A stretch of 64,000 bases of DNA from Stappia stellulata DSM 5886 (GTDB lineage Bacteria > Pseudomonadota > Alphaproteobacteria > Rhizobiales > Stappiaceae): positions 556,843 to 620,842 of the forward strand of contig NZ_KE384082.1 of NCBI RefSeq assembly GCF_000423705.1. Reading direction: 5' to 3'. Each line of letters starts with the position of its first letter. The first letter of the stretch is position 1. The notes under the pieces are model-generated. The model saw only the letters and a list, made by a program, of their open reading frames with translations, ran no database searches and was not told the origin of the DNA. A program made the translations under genes and the position numbers. Positions 53,938-63,336 of the stretch are shown one piece after another.

Positions 53938-54935
53938 CCACCGACGCTGAACGCCCCCTCCTCAGGGTCCGCGACCTGAAGACCCACTTCACGCTGAAGG
54001 CCGGCGGTCTTTTCAGCGGCACCAGGAAAGTGCTCAAGGCCGTCGACGGCGTCTCCTTCGATCTCGCGCCGGGCGAGGTTCTGGGCATTGTCGGCGAGAG
54101 CGGCTGCGGCAAGTCCACCGTCGGGCGCACGCTGACCCGTCTGGAAGACGCGACCGGCGGCACGGCCGAATTCGACGGCCAGGAGATGCTCTCGCTTTCG
54201 AAGGCAGATTTCCGCCCGCTGCGCCGCGAGATCCAGATGATCTTCCAGGATCCCTTCGCCTCGCTCAATCCGCGCCTGACCATCGAGCAGACGCTGAGCG
54301 AACCCGTGCGCATCCACGGCCTGGAGACAACGCGCGAGGCCATCCGCGAACGCATCGCCCGCACGCTGACCCAGGTTGGCCTGGACCCGAAGGTGATGAG
54401 CCGCCATCCGCACGAGTTCTCCGGCGGTCAGCGCCAGCGCATCGGCATCGCCCGGGTAATGATCGTCGAGCCGAAGCTCGTCATCGCCGACGAGGCGGTC
54501 TCCGCGCTCGACGTTTCGATCCAGGCGCAGGTGCTGAACCTGATCAAGGACCTGCAGACCGAGAGCGGCATCTCGATGCTGTTCATCTCCCACGACCTCG
54601 GCGTCGTGCGGCATATCTGCGACCGCGTGGCGGTGATGTATCTCGGCCGGATCGTGGAAACCGCCCCCAGGGCGACACTGTTCTCCGCGCCCTCGCACCC
54701 CTACACGAAGCTTCTGCTCGCCTCGATCCCGCGCATCCGCCCGGGACGCGTCGCCGCCGAAGACCGGGGCGAGCCTGCCAGCGCCGCGGCCCCGCCGCCC
54801 GGCTGCCCGTTTCATCCGCGCTGCGGACTCGCCACCGACATCTGCCGCAGCGAGCGGCCCCTGCCGGTCGATCTCGGCAACGGACAATTCAGCGCCTGTC
54901 ACCACGCCGGCAACCAACAAGGGGAGGCCGCGTGA
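53934..54935 (+). CDS. Peptide/opine ABC transporter ATP-binding protein (DppF type)
   Basis: A 333-aa cytoplasmic ATPase, partner of the DppD-type protein. It has GESGCGKSTVGRTL, FSGGQRQRIGIARVM and KLVIADEAVSALDVS. The last is the DppF-typical DEAVSALD form of Walker B. The C-terminal GCPFHPRCGLATDIC carries the conserved cysteines. Its stop overlaps the next gene start by one base. Confidence 0.95.
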
Positions 54936-56419
54936 TGGCCGAGAACAAACGCGTCTACGTCGGATCCGTGGCAACGGAAACCAACACGTTTTCCCCGCTG
55001 CGCACCGACATGCAGGACTTTCGGGACAGTTTCTATGCCCCACCCGGCGAGCATCCCGTGACGCCGACACTGTGCAGCGCGGTGTTCCCGGTCGCGCGCG
55101 AGCGGTCCCGTCAATACGGCTGGACCCTGGTGGAAGGCACCGCCGCATGGGCGGAACCCGGCGGCGTGGTCAACCGCGCCACCTGGGAAACCTTGCGCGA
55201 TGCGATCCTTGGCGAGATCGAGGCAGCCCTTCCGCTCGACATCGTCCTGCTCGGCCTGCATGGCGCGATGATCGCGGAGAGCTGCGACGACTGCGAGGGC
55301 GAACTGCTGGAAAAGGTCCGCCAGCTCGTCGGCCCAAACACCGTGATCGGCGCGACCTTCGACCCGCACAGCCACCTGTCGGCGCGCCGGACCGAAAACG
55401 CCGACCTCGTCGTCGTCTTCAAGGAGTTCCCGCACACCGACTTCGTGATCGCGGCGGAAAGCCTGGTGGATCTCGCCCACCGTACCTCGACCGGCGCCGT
55501 CTCCCCGGAAATCTCCGTCTTCGACTGCCGGATGATCGAGATCTTCCCCACGAGCCGCGAACCGATGCGCGGCTTCGTCGACCGGATGAAGGCGATGGAA
55601 GGGCATGACGGCGTGCTCTGCGTCTCCGCGATCCACGGCTTCATGGCAGCCGATGTCGCCGACCTCGGCAGCAAGATCGTCGTGGTCACCGACGGCAAGA
55701 AGGCAAAGGGCGACGCGCTGGCGCAGAAGCTCGGCATGGAGCTCTTCTCCTATCGCGGTCGCACGCGTCCGGATTTCCTGACGCCGCAGCGCGCGCTGGA
55801 GCTGGCGGACAGCTGCGCCGGCGCTCCCATCGTCGTGGCCGATGTCTGGGACAATCCCGGCGGCGGGGTCGCGGGCGATTCCACCATCATCCTGCGCGAG
55901 ATGCTGGCGCGAAAGATGGAGAATGCCGCGCTTGCCTCGATCTGGGATCCGGTCGCGGTGCGCACCTGCATTTCCGCCGGCGAGGGTGCTGTGCTGCCGC
56001 TGCGTTTCGGCGGCAAGATGTCGGCCACCGCCGGCGACCCGGTCGACGCGACCGTGCGGGTGCGCAAGGTGGTGCGCAACGCGGTGCAGAGCTTCGGCGA
56101 GAGCATCGTGCCGCTCGGCGACAGCGTCTGGATCAGCATCGAGGGCGTCGACGTCATCCTCAACACGGTGCGCTCGCAGATCTTCAGCCCCGACGCCTTT
56201 TCCAACCTCGGCATCGATCCGGCATCCCGCAAGGTGCTGGTGGTGAAATCGACCAATCACTTCCACGATGCCTTCTTGCCGGTGGCGTCGGACATTCTCT
56301 ACGCTGCGGTCGACGGCCCCTACCCCAACGACCCGGCCACCAACGCCTACACCAAGCTGACGCGCGCCATCTGGCCGCGCGTGAAAGACCCCCACGCCCT
56401 CAAGGCAACGGGAAGCTGA
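54935..56419 (+). CDS. M81-family metallopeptidase (microcystinase C/MlrC-like)
   Basis: A 494-aa protein of the MlrC family. YVGSVATETNTFSPL at the start, LLGLHGAMIAESCDDCEGELL, TFDPHSHLSARRTENAD and VVADVWDNPGGGVAGDSTIIL are family-defining, with the Asp/His residues expected to bind zinc. The MlrC of microcystin degraders cleaves linear peptides. In ABC operons such as this, the protein is thought to process the imported compound, and the exact bond is unknown. I use ATG 54935 with AGGGGAGG upstream; a GTG one codon earlier is possible. Confidence 0.88.
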   Translation: MAENKRVYVGSVATETNTFSPLRTDMQDFRDSFYAPPGEHPVTPTLCSAVFPVARERSRQYGWTLVEGTAAWAEPGGVVNRATWETLRDAILGEIEAALPLDIVLLGLHGAMIAESCDDCEGELLEKVRQLVGPNTVIGATFDPHSHLSARRTENADLVVVFKEFPHTDFVIAAESLVDLAHRTSTGAVSPEISVFDCRMIEIFPTSREPMRGFVDRMKAMEGHDGVLCVSAIHGFMAADVADLGSKIVVVTDGKKAKGDALAQKLGMELFSYRGRTRPDFLTPQRALELADSCAGAPIVVADVWDNPGGGVAGDSTIILREMLARKMENAALASIWDPVAVRTCISAGEGAVLPLRFGGKMSATAGDPVDATVRVRKVVRNAVQSFGESIVPLGDSVWISIEGVDVILNTVRSQIFSPDAFSNLGIDPASRKVLVVKSTNHFHDAFLPVASDILYAAVDGPYPNDPATNAYTKLTRAIWPRVKDPHALKATGS

Positions 56420-56442
56420 CCCGCCCGAAGGATTTCCTCTCA

Positions 56443-57501
56443 ATGACCGTTCACGCCCCCGAGACCCCGGCCCTCGTCATCGACGAGCGCGTCGCAAGGG
56501 CCAACATCGCCCGCTTCCAGGCCCATTGCGAGGCGGCCGGGCTGGCGCTGCGCCCGCATATCAAGACGCACAAGCTGCCGCTCTTCGCCCGCGACCAGAT
56601 CGCGGCCGGCGCCTGCGGCATCACCGTGCAGAAGGTCGGCGAGGCGGAGGTGATGGCCGATGCGGGCATCGACGACATCCTGCTGACCTACAATATTCTC
56701 GGCGTCGACAAGCTCGCCCGGCTCGCCGCCGTCGCCCGCCGGGTGGAGCGCCTCGCCGTCGTCGCCGACAGCGCGGTGACGGTCGCGGGCCTCGGCGCGG
56801 CGTTTTCGCGCGAGGAACGTCCGCTCACCGTGCTGGTGGAATGCGACACGGGTGCGGGGCGCTGCGGCGTGCCGTCGCCGCAGGCGGCAGCCGGTCTCTC
56901 CGCCACGATCCACGAAACCGGCGGCCTCGTCTTCGGCGGGTTGATGACCTACCCCGCGCCCGGCGGCCAGAGCGCCGTCGAGACCTTCATGCGCACGGCG
57001 AAAGCCCTGATCGAGGCGCAGGGCATCGCCTGTGCGACGATCACCAGCGGCGGCTCGCCGGACATGTGGAAGGCGGGCGGCGAGACGGTCGTCACGGAGT
57101 ATCGCGCCGGCACCTATATCTACAATGACCGCTCGCTGGTCGCGGGCGGCGCGTGTTCGCTCGACGATTGCGCGCTCACCGTTGAGGCGACCGTGGTCAG
57201 CACGCCGACGCCGACGCGCGCCATTCTCGATGCCGGTTCCAAGGCGCTGTCGTCGGATCTTCTCGGACTTACCGGACATGGCACGATCCTCGGGCATCCG
57301 GAGGCGGCCATCGTCGGGCTCAGCGAAGAACACGGCATTGTCCACACCACCCGCGAAAACGAATTCGAAATCGGCCAACGCGTCGCCATCGTGCCGAACC
57401 ACGCCTGCGTGGTGACCAACCTTTTCGATTTCGCCTGGCTGAAAGGCAACGACGGCGTGCTTCGCCGAACCGCCATCGCCGCGCGCGGGCGAATGACCTG
57501 A
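56443..57501 (+). CDS. D-threonine aldolase/D-serine dehydratase-type PLP enzyme
   Basis: A 352-aa fold-type III PLP enzyme with an alanine-racemase N-terminal barrel and a DSD1-type C-terminal domain. The PLP lysine is Lys41 in LRPHIKTHKLP. The late PNHACVVTNLFD carries the His-x-Cys metal site of D-threonine aldolase and D-serine dehydratase, and the TYPAPGG and SGGSPDMWKA segments fit the phosphate-binding loops. Placed last in the ABC-M81 operon, it probably acts on a D-beta-hydroxy amino acid released from the imported compound (inferred). Confidence 0.87.
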   Translation: MTVHAPETPALVIDERVARANIARFQAHCEAAGLALRPHIKTHKLPLFARDQIAAGACGITVQKVGEAEVMADAGIDDILLTYNILGVDKLARLAAVARRVERLAVVADSAVTVAGLGAAFSREERPLTVLVECDTGAGRCGVPSPQAAAGLSATIHETGGLVFGGLMTYPAPGGQSAVETFMRTAKALIEAQGIACATITSGGSPDMWKAGGETVVTEYRAGTYIYNDRSLVAGGACSLDDCALTVEATVVSTPTPTRAILDAGSKALSSDLLGLTGHGTILGHPEAAIVGLSEEHGIVHTTRENEFEIGQRVAIVPNHACVVTNLFDFAWLKGNDGVLRRTAIAARGRMT

Positions 57502-57569
57502 CGCGGACCCTGCCGGTCGACTTTGCACCCGGCCGGCATGACCCGTCGACCGGAGCCGCGCGTCCCCCG

Positions 57570-57587
57570 CGCCCGCCATTGCGGGCG
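57570..57587. terminator. Hairpin between convergent operons
   Basis: A 7-bp stem CGCCCGC/GCGGGCG with a CATT loop lies in the 125-bp gap between the D-amino-acid enzyme (+) and livF (-). It lacks a T-tract, so it is a weak terminator candidate. Confidence 0.35.
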
Positions 57588-57626
57588 GACGCGTGATGCC
57601 AAGAGTGCAGAACGATACGCCGGCGA

Positions 57627-58451
57627 TTAAAGCGCCAGATAGTCCTGGCGCAGGTCCTCGTTGTCGAGCACCTCCTGCGCGGTGCCGTCGAAGACGATCT
57701 CGCCCATGTCGAGGATCAGCGCGCGGTCGGCCAGATGCAGGGCGGCGATCGCGTTCTGCTCGACGATGATCGTGGTCATGCCCAGCGCCTTGATCTCCTC
57801 AAGCGTGCGTTCGATCTCCTGCACGATCACCGGCGCGAGCCCCTCGTAGGGCTCGTCCAGCAGCAGCAGCTTCACGTCGCGGGCCAGAATGCGGGCCAGC
57901 GCCAGCATCTGCTGTTCGCCGCCCGACAGCGTGGTGCCCTCCTGGTTCCTGCGCTCGGCGAGCCTGGGAAACAGCTCGTAGATCCGCTCCAGCGACCAGC
58001 CCCGTGGCGGAGCGATCTGGGCAAGCTTGAGGTTTTCCTCCACCGTCAGCCCCTGAATGATGCGCCGGTCCTCCGGCACCAGGCCGATGCCGTTCTGCGC
58101 GGCCTGATAGGCCTTCATCTCGTGCAGCGGCTTGTGGTCGAGCCAGACCTCGCCATGCTTGACCTGCGGGTCGTCCACCCGGGCAATCGCGCGCAATGTC
58201 GAGGTCTTGCCGGCGCCGTTGCGGCCGAGCAGCGCAACGATCTCGCCCTCGCGCACGTTGAAGCTGACGCCCTGCACCACATAGCTTTCGCCGTAATAGG
58301 CGTGAAGGTCCCAGACGGAGAAATAGGCCCGCTGCCCGCCCTGCGCCTTTTGCGCGGGAACGCCCGGCGCCTGTCCCTTCCAGGGATCGTCAGGGATCAG
58401 GCCGTCGCCCGTCTTTGCGGAAGTCGGCTCGGCCGGCGTTGTGTCGTTCAT
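57627..58451 (-). CDS. Branched-chain-type ABC transporter ATP-binding protein (LivF type)
   Basis: A 274-aa cytoplasmic ATPase. Walker A GRNGAGKTSTLRA, the signature LSGGEQQMLALARIL and Walker B LLLLDEPYEGLAP are as in LivF. An extra N-terminal tail of about 45 residues, rich in Pro/Gly/Lys, precedes the ATPase fold (SVWDLHAYYGESYVVQG). The start overlaps the livG stop (ATGA). It is the last gene of the operon. Confidence 0.93.
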   Translation of the reverse strand: MNDTTPAEPTSAKTGDGLIPDDPWKGQAPGVPAQKAQGGQRAYFSVWDLHAYYGESYVVQGVSFNVREGEIVALLGRNGAGKTSTLRAIARVDDPQVKHGEVWLDHKPLHEMKAYQAAQNGIGLVPEDRRIIQGLTVEENLKLAQIAPPRGWSLERIYELFPRLAERRNQEGTTLSGGEQQMLALARILARDVKLLLLDEPYEGLAPVIVQEIERTLEEIKALGMTTIIVEQNAIAALHLADRALILDMGEIVFDGTAQEVLDNEDLRQDYLAL

Positions 58452-59203
58452 AGGTGCGCCCCTCCCAGATAGGCTTCCTGAACCTTCGGATTGCCTTTGA
58501 TATTGCCCGGCACGTCCTCGACGATCACCGTGCCCTGTGCCAGCACCGAGATCCGGTCGGCAAGCGAGAACACGACATGCATGTCATGCTCGATCACCAC
58601 CATGGTGATGCCGCGCTTGGCGATCTGCTTCAACAGGTCGATGGTGTTGTTGGTGTCGGCCCGTGCCATGCCGGCGGTCGGCTCGTCGAGCAGCAGGAGT
58701 TTCGGCTTTTGCACCAGGCACATCGCCAGTTCCAGCCGCCGCTTGTCGCCACGCGAGAGCTGGCCCGCGACATGGTCCGCCTTGGCCTCCATGCCGAGTT
58801 CCGCAAGCATGGTCATCGCTTCGTCCCGGATCTCGCGCTCTTCGCCGACACTCTTCCAGCCATTGACCTTGAACGAGCCGTCGCGCCGCGCGAAGGCGGG
58901 GATCATCACGTTTTCCAGCAGTTTGAGATCGGCGAAGATCTCCGGCGTCTGGAACACGCGACTGACCCCGATCTGGTTGATCCGGTAGGGCTGGATGCCG
59001 AGCAGCGACTGGCCGTCGAACATGACCGACCCGGTGTCCGGCTCCAGCCGCCCGACGAAACAGTTGAGGAGCGTCGACTTCCCCGCGCCGTTCGGTCCGA
59101 TGATCGCGTGGACGCTGCCTTCCTGGATGTCCAGATTGACATCGTTCAATGCCTTGAGCCCGCCGAAGCGCTTGTTGACGCCCTTTACTTCAAGAATGCC
59201 CAT
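58448..59203 (-). CDS. Branched-chain-type ABC transporter ATP-binding protein (LivG type)
   Basis: A 251-aa cytoplasmic ATPase with [32 protein letters not shown] (signature with Arg in place of the first Gly) and [40 protein letters not shown] is typical of LivG. It begins 7 bp after livM and overlaps livF. Confidence 0.93.
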   Translation of the reverse strand: MGILEVKGVNKRFGGLKALNDVNLDIQEGSVHAIIGPNGAGKSTLLNCFVGRLEPDTGSVMFDGQSLLGIQPYRINQIGVSRVFQTPEIFADLKLLENVMIPAFARRDGSFKVNGWKSVGEEREIRDEAMTMLAELGMEAKADHVAGQLSRGDKRRLELAMCLVQKPKLLLLDEPTAGMARADTNNTIDLLKQIAKRGITMVVIEHDMHVVFSLADRISVLAQGTVIVEDVPGNIKGNPKVQEAYLGGAHL

Positions 59204-59210
59204 GACGCCT

Positions 59211-60422
59211 TCACTCCGCCGCCGACGGCGCGGCGGCCGTCGTTGTGTTGTTCCTGTCTTCCGGCGGTTTGCGCCGGAACAGCCGGCCGATGCGCTGGCC
59301 GCCCTCCACGATGCCGCCCGGCAGGAAGATCACCACGAGCATGAAGACGATGCCCAGCGTCAGGTGCCAGCCCTTGCCGATGAACGGATAGACAATGGCC
59401 ACGACGAAATCCTCCAGCCCGTCGGGCAGGAAGGAGAACCACTGGTGCAGGATGTTGTCGTTGATCTTGGAAAAGATGTTTTCCAGATACTTGATCAGGC
59501 CCGACCCCAGAACCGGTCCGATCAGCGTTCCCGTGCCGCCGAGGATGGTCATCAGCACCACTTCGCCAGACGCCGTCCACTGCATGCGCTCAGCCCCCGC
59601 CAGCGGATCCATCGCCACCATCAGCCCGCCGGCAAGCCCGGCGTACATGCCCGAGATCACGAAGGCCGCCAACGTGTAGGGCCGGGAATTGAGGCCGGTG
59701 TAAAGCATGCGCTGCTGGTTGGACTTCACCGCCTTCAGCATCACGCCGAAGGGCGAGCGGAAAATCCGGATCGACACGTAAAAGGCGATCAGCATCACGG
59801 CGGCACAAAGGTAGTAGCCGGCGTTGAAGGTGAACAGCCAGCCGCCCATCGACAGTTCGAAGCCGTCGCGCATCGCGATGCCGAAGAAGTTCGTCATCGG
59901 GATCGACCCGTCGGCCGTCTGGCTGACCCCGAGGATCCGCGGATCGTTGAGCGAAAGCTGCAGGCCCGTCTCGCCGTTCGTGATCGGCGTCAGCACCGAA
60001 TAGGCGAGCGAGAACGACATCTGCGCGAAGGCCAGCGTCAGGATCGAGAAGTAGATGCCCGACCGGCGCAGCGAGATGAAGCCGACAAGCAGCGAAAACA
60101 GACCCGCGAAGATCACCGAGACGATGATCGCCGGCACGACGTTCATGGTCAGAAGCTTCATCATCCACACGCCGGCATAGGAGCCGACGCCCAGAAAGGC
60201 GGCATGTCCGAAGGACAGGTAGCCGGTCAGCCCGAACAGGATGTTGAAGCCGATGGCGAAGATCCCGAAGATCACGAACCGTTGCATCAGGTCCGGATAG
60301 CCGGCGTTGAACTGCGCGAGATCCGACTCCACGGGGAAGGGATTGAGGATGACCGGCGCCAGAAGCGTGATCGCGATGACGATCGCAAACAGCATCAGGT
60401 CCTTGTTGTTCAGTCCGAGCAT
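59211..60422 (-). CDS. Branched-chain-type ABC transporter permease (LivM type)
   Basis: A 403-aa inner-membrane permease with about ten hydrophobic segments. [18 protein letters not shown] is the LivM/LivH hallmark, and [44 protein letters not shown] is the coupling-loop region. The short Pro/Thr/Ala-rich C-terminal tail is not conserved. Livh ends 4 bp upstream. Confidence 0.93.
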   Translation of the reverse strand: MLGLNNKDLMLFAIVIAITLLAPVILNPFPVESDLAQFNAGYPDLMQRFVIFGIFAIGFNILFGLTGYLSFGHAAFLGVGSYAGVWMMKLLTMNVVPAIIVSVIFAGLFSLLVGFISLRRSGIYFSILTLAFAQMSFSLAYSVLTPITNGETGLQLSLNDPRILGVSQTADGSIPMTNFFGIAMRDGFELSMGGWLFTFNAGYYLCAAVMLIAFYVSIRIFRSPFGVMLKAVKSNQQRMLYTGLNSRPYTLAAFVISGMYAGLAGGLMVAMDPLAGAERMQWTASGEVVLMTILGGTGTLIGPVLGSGLIKYLENIFSKINDNILHQWFSFLPDGLEDFVVAIVYPFIGKGWHLTLGIVFMLVVIFLPGGIVEGGQRIGRLFRRKPPEDRNNTTTAAAPSAAE

Positions 60423-60426
60423 GACG

Positions 60427-61458
60427 TTATCCCTCCATCACACCCTTGCGGCCGAGCAGGCCGCGGGGACGGGTCAACAAGATGATGATCGCCACCAGGT
60501 AGATGATGATCTGGTTGATGCCGGGCAGCAGATTCACGACCTGCGACATGGAGGCGAAGGATTCCAGGATGCCGAGCAGGAAACCGGCCGCCACCGCTCC
60601 GGGCAGCGAGCCCATGCCGCCGACAACGACAACGACGAAGGACAGCACCAGGAAGTCCATGCCCATGTGATAGTTGGGCGAGTTGATCGGTGCATACATC
60701 ACGCCCGCCAGCCCCGCGACACAGGCCGCGATGGCGAACATGATGGTGAAGCGCTTGTCGATGTTGATCCCGAGAAGACCGACGGTTTCGCGGTCCGCCA
60801 TCCCGGCCCGCACCACCATGCCGAAGGTGGTGTATTGCAGGAAGGCAAAGACCGCGCCGATGACGATCGCCGCGAAGGCGAAATAGACGAGCCGCCAGTA
60901 GGGATAGATGATCGTGCCGGCCTCCATGCCGACCAGTGCGCCGAAATCGAAGCTGCCGATGAAGGCATCGGGTGCCGGCGTCGGGATCGGGTTCGCACCG
61001 AAGAAGTACTTGATGATTTCCTGCAGGACGATGGCAAGGCCGAAGGTGACCAGGATCTGGTCCGCGTGCGGACGCTTGTAGAAATACTTGATCAGGCCGC
61101 GCTCCGTCGCGATGCCGACGGCGACCATGACCGGTATGGCGAAGACGATCGCGAGCGGCACCGACCATTCGATCATTGCGCCGCCGATCTCCGGACCGAA
61201 CCAGTTTTCCACGTAAGGCGTCTTCACCTTGAGGGGGTTGCCGAGAAAGTCGGTGCGGGAGGGATCGATGGTCTCGGTGGAGAGCCGCAGGATCGCATTC
61301 AGCGTGACCGCGCAGAAAGCGCCCAGCATGAACAGCGCGCCATGCGCGAAATTGACGACCCCGAGCGTGCCGAAGATCAGTGTCAGACCAAGGGCGATCA
61401 GCGCATAGGCGCTTCCCTTGTCCAGTCCGTTCAGGACCTGCAGGATGATGGCGTCCAT
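60427..61458 (-). CDS. Branched-chain-type ABC transporter permease (LivH type)
   Basis: A 343-aa inner-membrane permease. The N-terminal [43 protein letters not shown] is diagnostic of LivH, and [21 protein letters not shown] is the coupling loop. It is slightly longer than E. coli LivH because of an insert with [27 protein letters not shown] between the first helices. It is preceded by a hairpin after the binding-protein gene. Confidence 0.93.
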   Translation of the reverse strand: MDAIILQVLNGLDKGSAYALIALGLTLIFGTLGVVNFAHGALFMLGAFCAVTLNAILRLSTETIDPSRTDFLGNPLKVKTPYVENWFGPEIGGAMIEWSVPLAIVFAIPVMVAVGIATERGLIKYFYKRPHADQILVTFGLAIVLQEIIKYFFGANPIPTPAPDAFIGSFDFGALVGMEAGTIIYPYWRLVYFAFAAIVIGAVFAFLQYTTFGMVVRAGMADRETVGLLGINIDKRFTIMFAIAACVAGLAGVMYAPINSPNYHMGMDFLVLSFVVVVVGGMGSLPGAVAAGFLLGILESFASMSQVVNLLPGINQIIIYLVAIIILLTRPRGLLGRKGVMEG

Positions 61459-61501
61459 TTTATTGTCCGTTTTGGCGAAGCGACCTGAAAAGACGAGGGA
61501 A

Positions 61502-61526
61502 CCGGCTGCGCGTGACGCGCAGCCGG
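61502..61526 (-). terminator. Hairpin between binding-protein gene and livH
   Basis: CCGGCTGCGCG-TGA-CGCGCAGCCGG forms an 11-bp perfect stem with a 3-nt loop, 26 bp after the binding-protein stop. On the minus strand it is followed by a pyrimidine-rich TCCCTCGTCTTTT. It probably protects the upstream message or attenuates transcription into the permease genes. Confidence 0.6.
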
Positions 61527-61552
61527 AACGTCGTTTGCCCTGCGGCCGGCGA

Positions 61553-62896
61553 TCAGGCGCCGGAGTTGCAGGTGCCCAGATCGCCGCCGGCGAACATCGG
61601 ATGGTCGGGCGGATAGGTGACCTGCGCGGCCGGCGTGACTTCGACGATCTCCAGAAGGTCGAACTCCGAGGTCGGGTTTTCCTTGCCCTTCACGACGAGC
61701 ACGTCCTTGAAGCACTGGTGGTCGTCGGCCCGGTAGAGCGTCGGGCCATTGCCCAGCCCGTCGAACTCGTAACCTTCCAGCGCCTCGACGACCGAGCACG
61801 GATTGAACGAACCGCCCCGCTCCACGGCGTCCGCATAGAGCAGCGTCTGCACGTAGCAGGTATGCGCCGCCTGCGAGGGCGGGAAACCGTACTTCTTGCC
61901 GAAGGACTGCACGAAGGCGATCGAGCCCTCGTCTTCCAGCGACCAGTGCCAGTTCGTGGACCCGAAGATGCCCTTCACGTTCTCGCCGGCGCCCTTGGCC
62001 ATCAGCCGCGAATAGAGCGGCACGATGATCTCGAAGTTCTTGCCGTTGACCTGGCGGTCGCGCAGGCCGAACTGGACCGCGTTGGTGAGCGAGTTCACCA
62101 TGTTGCCGCCGTAGTGGTTGAGCACCAGCACGTCGGCGTCGGACTGCAGGATCGGCGTGATATAGGCCGAGAAGTCGGTTGCCGCGAGCGGGGTGAGAAC
62201 GTTGTTGACCGTCTCCCAGCCCATGGCCTCGGTCGCCGAGGCGATCGATTCCTGCTGCGTCCAGCCCCAGGTGTAGTCGGCGGTCAGGTGATAGGCCTTG
62301 CGATCCGTGCCGTAGGCATTCTTCAGCACCGGCGCGAGAGCCGCCGCGGACATATAGCCGTTGAAGAAGTGGCGGAAGCCGTTGGCCTTCTTGTCCTTGC
62401 CGGTCGTGTCGTTGGAGTGGGTCAGGCCGGCCATGAAGATCACGCCGGCCTCCTGGCAAAGGCTCTGAACCGCAACCGCGACTCCCGACGACGACCCGCC
62501 GGTGATCATGATCGCGCCGTCCTTCTCGATCATCGACTTGGCGGACGCGCGCGCTGCATCCGACTTGGTCTGCGTGTCGCCGGTGACGAACTCGACCTTC
62601 TTGCCGAGGATGCCGTTGCCCTTCAGCGCCTTCGACGAGAAGGTGTTGAGCATGCCGCCGTCGCCCTCGCCGTTGAGATGCTCGACGGCAAGCTCGTAGG
62701 CGCGAAGCTCGTCAGCCCCCTCGTCGGCATAGGGACCGGTCTGCGGAACGTTGAAGCCGAGCGTGACGGTACCGCCCGTCGGCTCGTTGTTGAAGGCATT
62801 TGCGTTGCGAATGAAAACATGCGGTGCCGCGAGCCCGACGCCGACGACACCGGCTGTCTTGATGAGCCCGCGACGGCTGATTGGTCGCTTTATCAT
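61553..62896 (-). CDS. Branched-chain-type (HAAT) ABC transporter substrate-binding protein, Tat signal
   Basis: A 447-aa periplasmic receptor with type I fold. The N-terminus MIKRPISRRGLIKTAGVVGVGLAAPHVF has the twin-arginine motif SRRGLIK, so export by Tat is likely. Receptor features are VTLGFNVPQTGPYADEGADEL, MITGGSSSGVAVAVQSLCQEAGVIFMAG, YTWGWTQQESIASATEAMGWE and VLVLNHYGGNMVNSL. The ATG at 62896 has GGAGG upstream; the frame to 62974 is longer but starts with non-signal sequence. The ligand is not known: this branch includes receptors for amides, urea and amino acids. Confidence 0.9.
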   Translation of the reverse strand: MIKRPISRRGLIKTAGVVGVGLAAPHVFIRNANAFNNEPTGGTVTLGFNVPQTGPYADEGADELRAYELAVEHLNGEGDGGMLNTFSSKALKGNGILGKKVEFVTGDTQTKSDAARASAKSMIEKDGAIMITGGSSSGVAVAVQSLCQEAGVIFMAGLTHSNDTTGKDKKANGFRHFFNGYMSAAALAPVLKNAYGTDRKAYHLTADYTWGWTQQESIASATEAMGWETVNNVLTPLAATDFSAYITPILQSDADVLVLNHYGGNMVNSLTNAVQFGLRDRQVNGKNFEIIVPLYSRLMAKGAGENVKGIFGSTNWHWSLEDEGSIAFVQSFGKKYGFPPSQAAHTCYVQTLLYADAVERGGSFNPCSVVEALEGYEFDGLGNGPTLYRADDHQCFKDVLVVKGKENPTSEFDLLEIVEVTPAAQVTYPPDHPMFAGGDLGTCNSGA

Positions 62897-63336
62897 GAAA
62901 TATCTCCTCCAGCATTTCCCTGCGCCCGCCGTTTCACGGGCCTTTTCTTGGGATGAAAGCGTACGCAAGGTCACTCTCGATCCGAAGGGTCAGCGTTCCG
63001 GAAACACCAGAAGTCCGCAACTCTCATTTAGTATAATATGGCGATTAAACGGCACGGCGTTTTCTCCCAAAATCAACATTCAGGATAAACCGCAAAAAAT
63101 CATGTATAAATAATTGTGCAATGCAGCATAATACTTAGTTTCATCGTATAAATTGCATAAAATTTGCGCAATCAATATATTCATACAGAAAATTCAAAAA
63201 ACATAATTCAATTATCACGTTAAATACATATTATACTACAAACAAATTACAATCCGGGTTTTCACAACTTTCAAACTCACAGAAATCGCGGCGCACAGGC
63301 TGATCTCTAGGCATGACCTCAGCGCCACGCGGGGCC
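62897..63336. promoter_or_regulatory. AT-rich intergenic region upstream of the Liv operon
   Basis: This 440-bp gap holds no convincing gene. From about 62990 to 63290 it is very AT-rich against a GC-rich background, and it contains near-palindromic TTGTGCAAT and TTGCGCAA elements spaced in ATTGCATAAAATTTGCGCAAT. It probably carries the liv promoter and binding sites for nucleoid or regulatory proteins. Confidence 0.5.
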
